From NCBI GenBank assembly GCA_013698135.1, contig JACCVM010000129.1, forward strand, positions 1-6,186: a stretch of 6,186 nucleotides of DNA, in the 5' to 3' direction. The position numbers were made by a program, and so were the translations under genes. The first letter of the stretch is position 1. Every line of letters begins with the position of its first letter. Positions 5,665 through 6,186 of the stretch are shown here, piece by piece. Source of the stretch: Euzebyaceae bacterium (lineage in GTDB: Bacteria > Actinomycetota > Nitriliruptoria > Euzebyales > Egibacteraceae). Below the pieces are notes generated by a model. It did no database searches. It was given only the letters and a program-made list of their open reading frames with translations, and was not told the DNA's origin.

Positions 5665-6186
5665 TCAGCCGCGACGGTGCAAAAAGTCGTGCACGACCAC
5701 GGATCCCAGATCGTCGAGGTCGGGATAGAAGATGCGTCCCTCCACGGCCCGCACCATGTGCTCGATGAAGGCCGCAGCTCCCGGATCGTGGTCAAGCAGG
5801 AACACGTTCAGCGTCGCCCCGCTGCGGGTCAGCCGCTTGGCCTCCATCATCGTCAGCTCCAACGTACGCGGGTGCGGCGGCCAGTGGAACAGCGGCGTTT
5901 CGCCCTCCAGATGGGCGGTGGGCTCGCCGTCGGTCACCATGATCACCTGCTGCTCGGCGTCGGGATGCGCGCCCAGCAGCCGGCGGGCGACCATGAACGC
6001 GTGCTGCATGTTGGTGCCAAAGACCCGCTCCCAGCCGGTGGCGAACAAGTCACGAGGCTGCAGCCGCCGCGCGTAGTCGCTGAACCCGACCACGTCGAAA
6101 CGGTCCTCGGGGAAACTGCCGTCGATCAGGGAGTGCAGCGCCAGCGCCATGCGCTTGGCCGGCACCCAGTTGCCCCGCAGCGGCAT
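5665..6186 (-). CDS. VWA-domain protein, C-terminal part (partner type of MoxR/Mg-chelatase-like ATPase), cut by right edge
   Basis: The 173 visible residues are the second part of a von Willebrand factor A domain at a protein C-terminus. They match the large VWA proteins encoded next to MoxR or Mg-chelatase-like AAA+ ATPases in actinobacteria (Rv0959-like), which are thought to help such ATPases remodel client proteins. Seen here: GNWVPAKRMALALHSLI, DVVGFSDYARRL, GTNMQHAF (57-64; T58 the likely MIDAS Thr), VIMVTDGEPTAH (81-92; the MIDAS Asp in TDG), then NVFLLD and GRIFYPDLDDLG near the end. The first residue in view is a Met, but it most likely belongs to the family's D-x-S-x-S-M motif. The true start, the first MIDAS motif and probably several hundred residues lie beyond 6186. 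No signal peptide or membrane segment is in view. The VWA call is firm; the partner ATPase is inferred and not seen. Confidence 0.88.
   Translation of the reverse strand: MPLRGNWVPAKRMALALHSLIDGSFPEDRFDVVGFSDYARRLQPRDLFATGWERVFGTNMQHAFMVARRLLGAHPDAEQQVIMVTDGEPTAHLEGETPLFHWPPHPRTLELTMMEAKRLTRSGATLNVFLLDHDPGAAAFIEHMVRAVEGRIFYPDLDDLGSVVVHDFLHRRG

Overview
The window is very GC-rich (close to 70% by eye, with strong G/C preference at third codon positions). It uses GTG as well as ATG starts and is almost fully coding. The protein styles (a Tat-exported PhoX, a full-length Sua5 with an apparently leaderless GTG start, a stand-alone RecD2, and a VWA protein of the type paired with MoxR/Mg-chelatase-like ATPases) suggest an actinobacterial chromosome. 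I cannot name the genus. I see no tRNA, rRNA, insertion sequence, CRISPR array or phage gene.

Layout from left to right. (1) 1-643, minus strand: the N-terminal third of a PhoX-type alkaline phosphatase with a twin-arginine signal, cut by the left edge. (2) 644-782: a divergent control region. It holds three 7-bp units at an exact 11-bp pitch, which looks like a PHO box facing phoX, and a TAGACT -10 element just before the GTG of the next gene. (3) 783-1757, plus strand: a complete Sua5-type threonylcarbamoyl-AMP synthase reading frame, broken by one in-frame TAG at codon 90. (4) 1758-1932: a 175-bp gap between convergent genes in which I see no clear element. (5) 1933-2361 and 2388-4541, both minus: a small unrecognised protein directly downstream of recD2, probably in one transcript. 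(6) 4542-4656: the recD2 upstream region, with a perfect 7-bp inverted repeat and a 9-bp direct repeat. (7) 4657-5466, minus: a membrane-anchored BON-domain protein whose N-terminal region contains a tandem helical repeat. (8) 5467-5664: a gap with two GC-rich hairpins. (9) 5665-6186, minus: the C-terminal end of a VWA protein that runs off the right edge.

Most genes are unrelated housekeeping functions: phosphate scavenging outside the cell (phoX), the universal t6A37 tRNA modification (sua5), and DNA repair or replication support (recD2). The observation most worth checking is the amber codon in sua5. It sits exactly where the conserved Trp of the WPGPLTLVL motif should be, is one transition away from TGG, and is followed by 234 intact codons. 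Three other genes here end in TAG, so TAG is an ordinary stop in this genome. A sequencing error or a recent nonsense mutation is therefore more likely than recoding. I did not find evidence for a new multi-gene system in this window.
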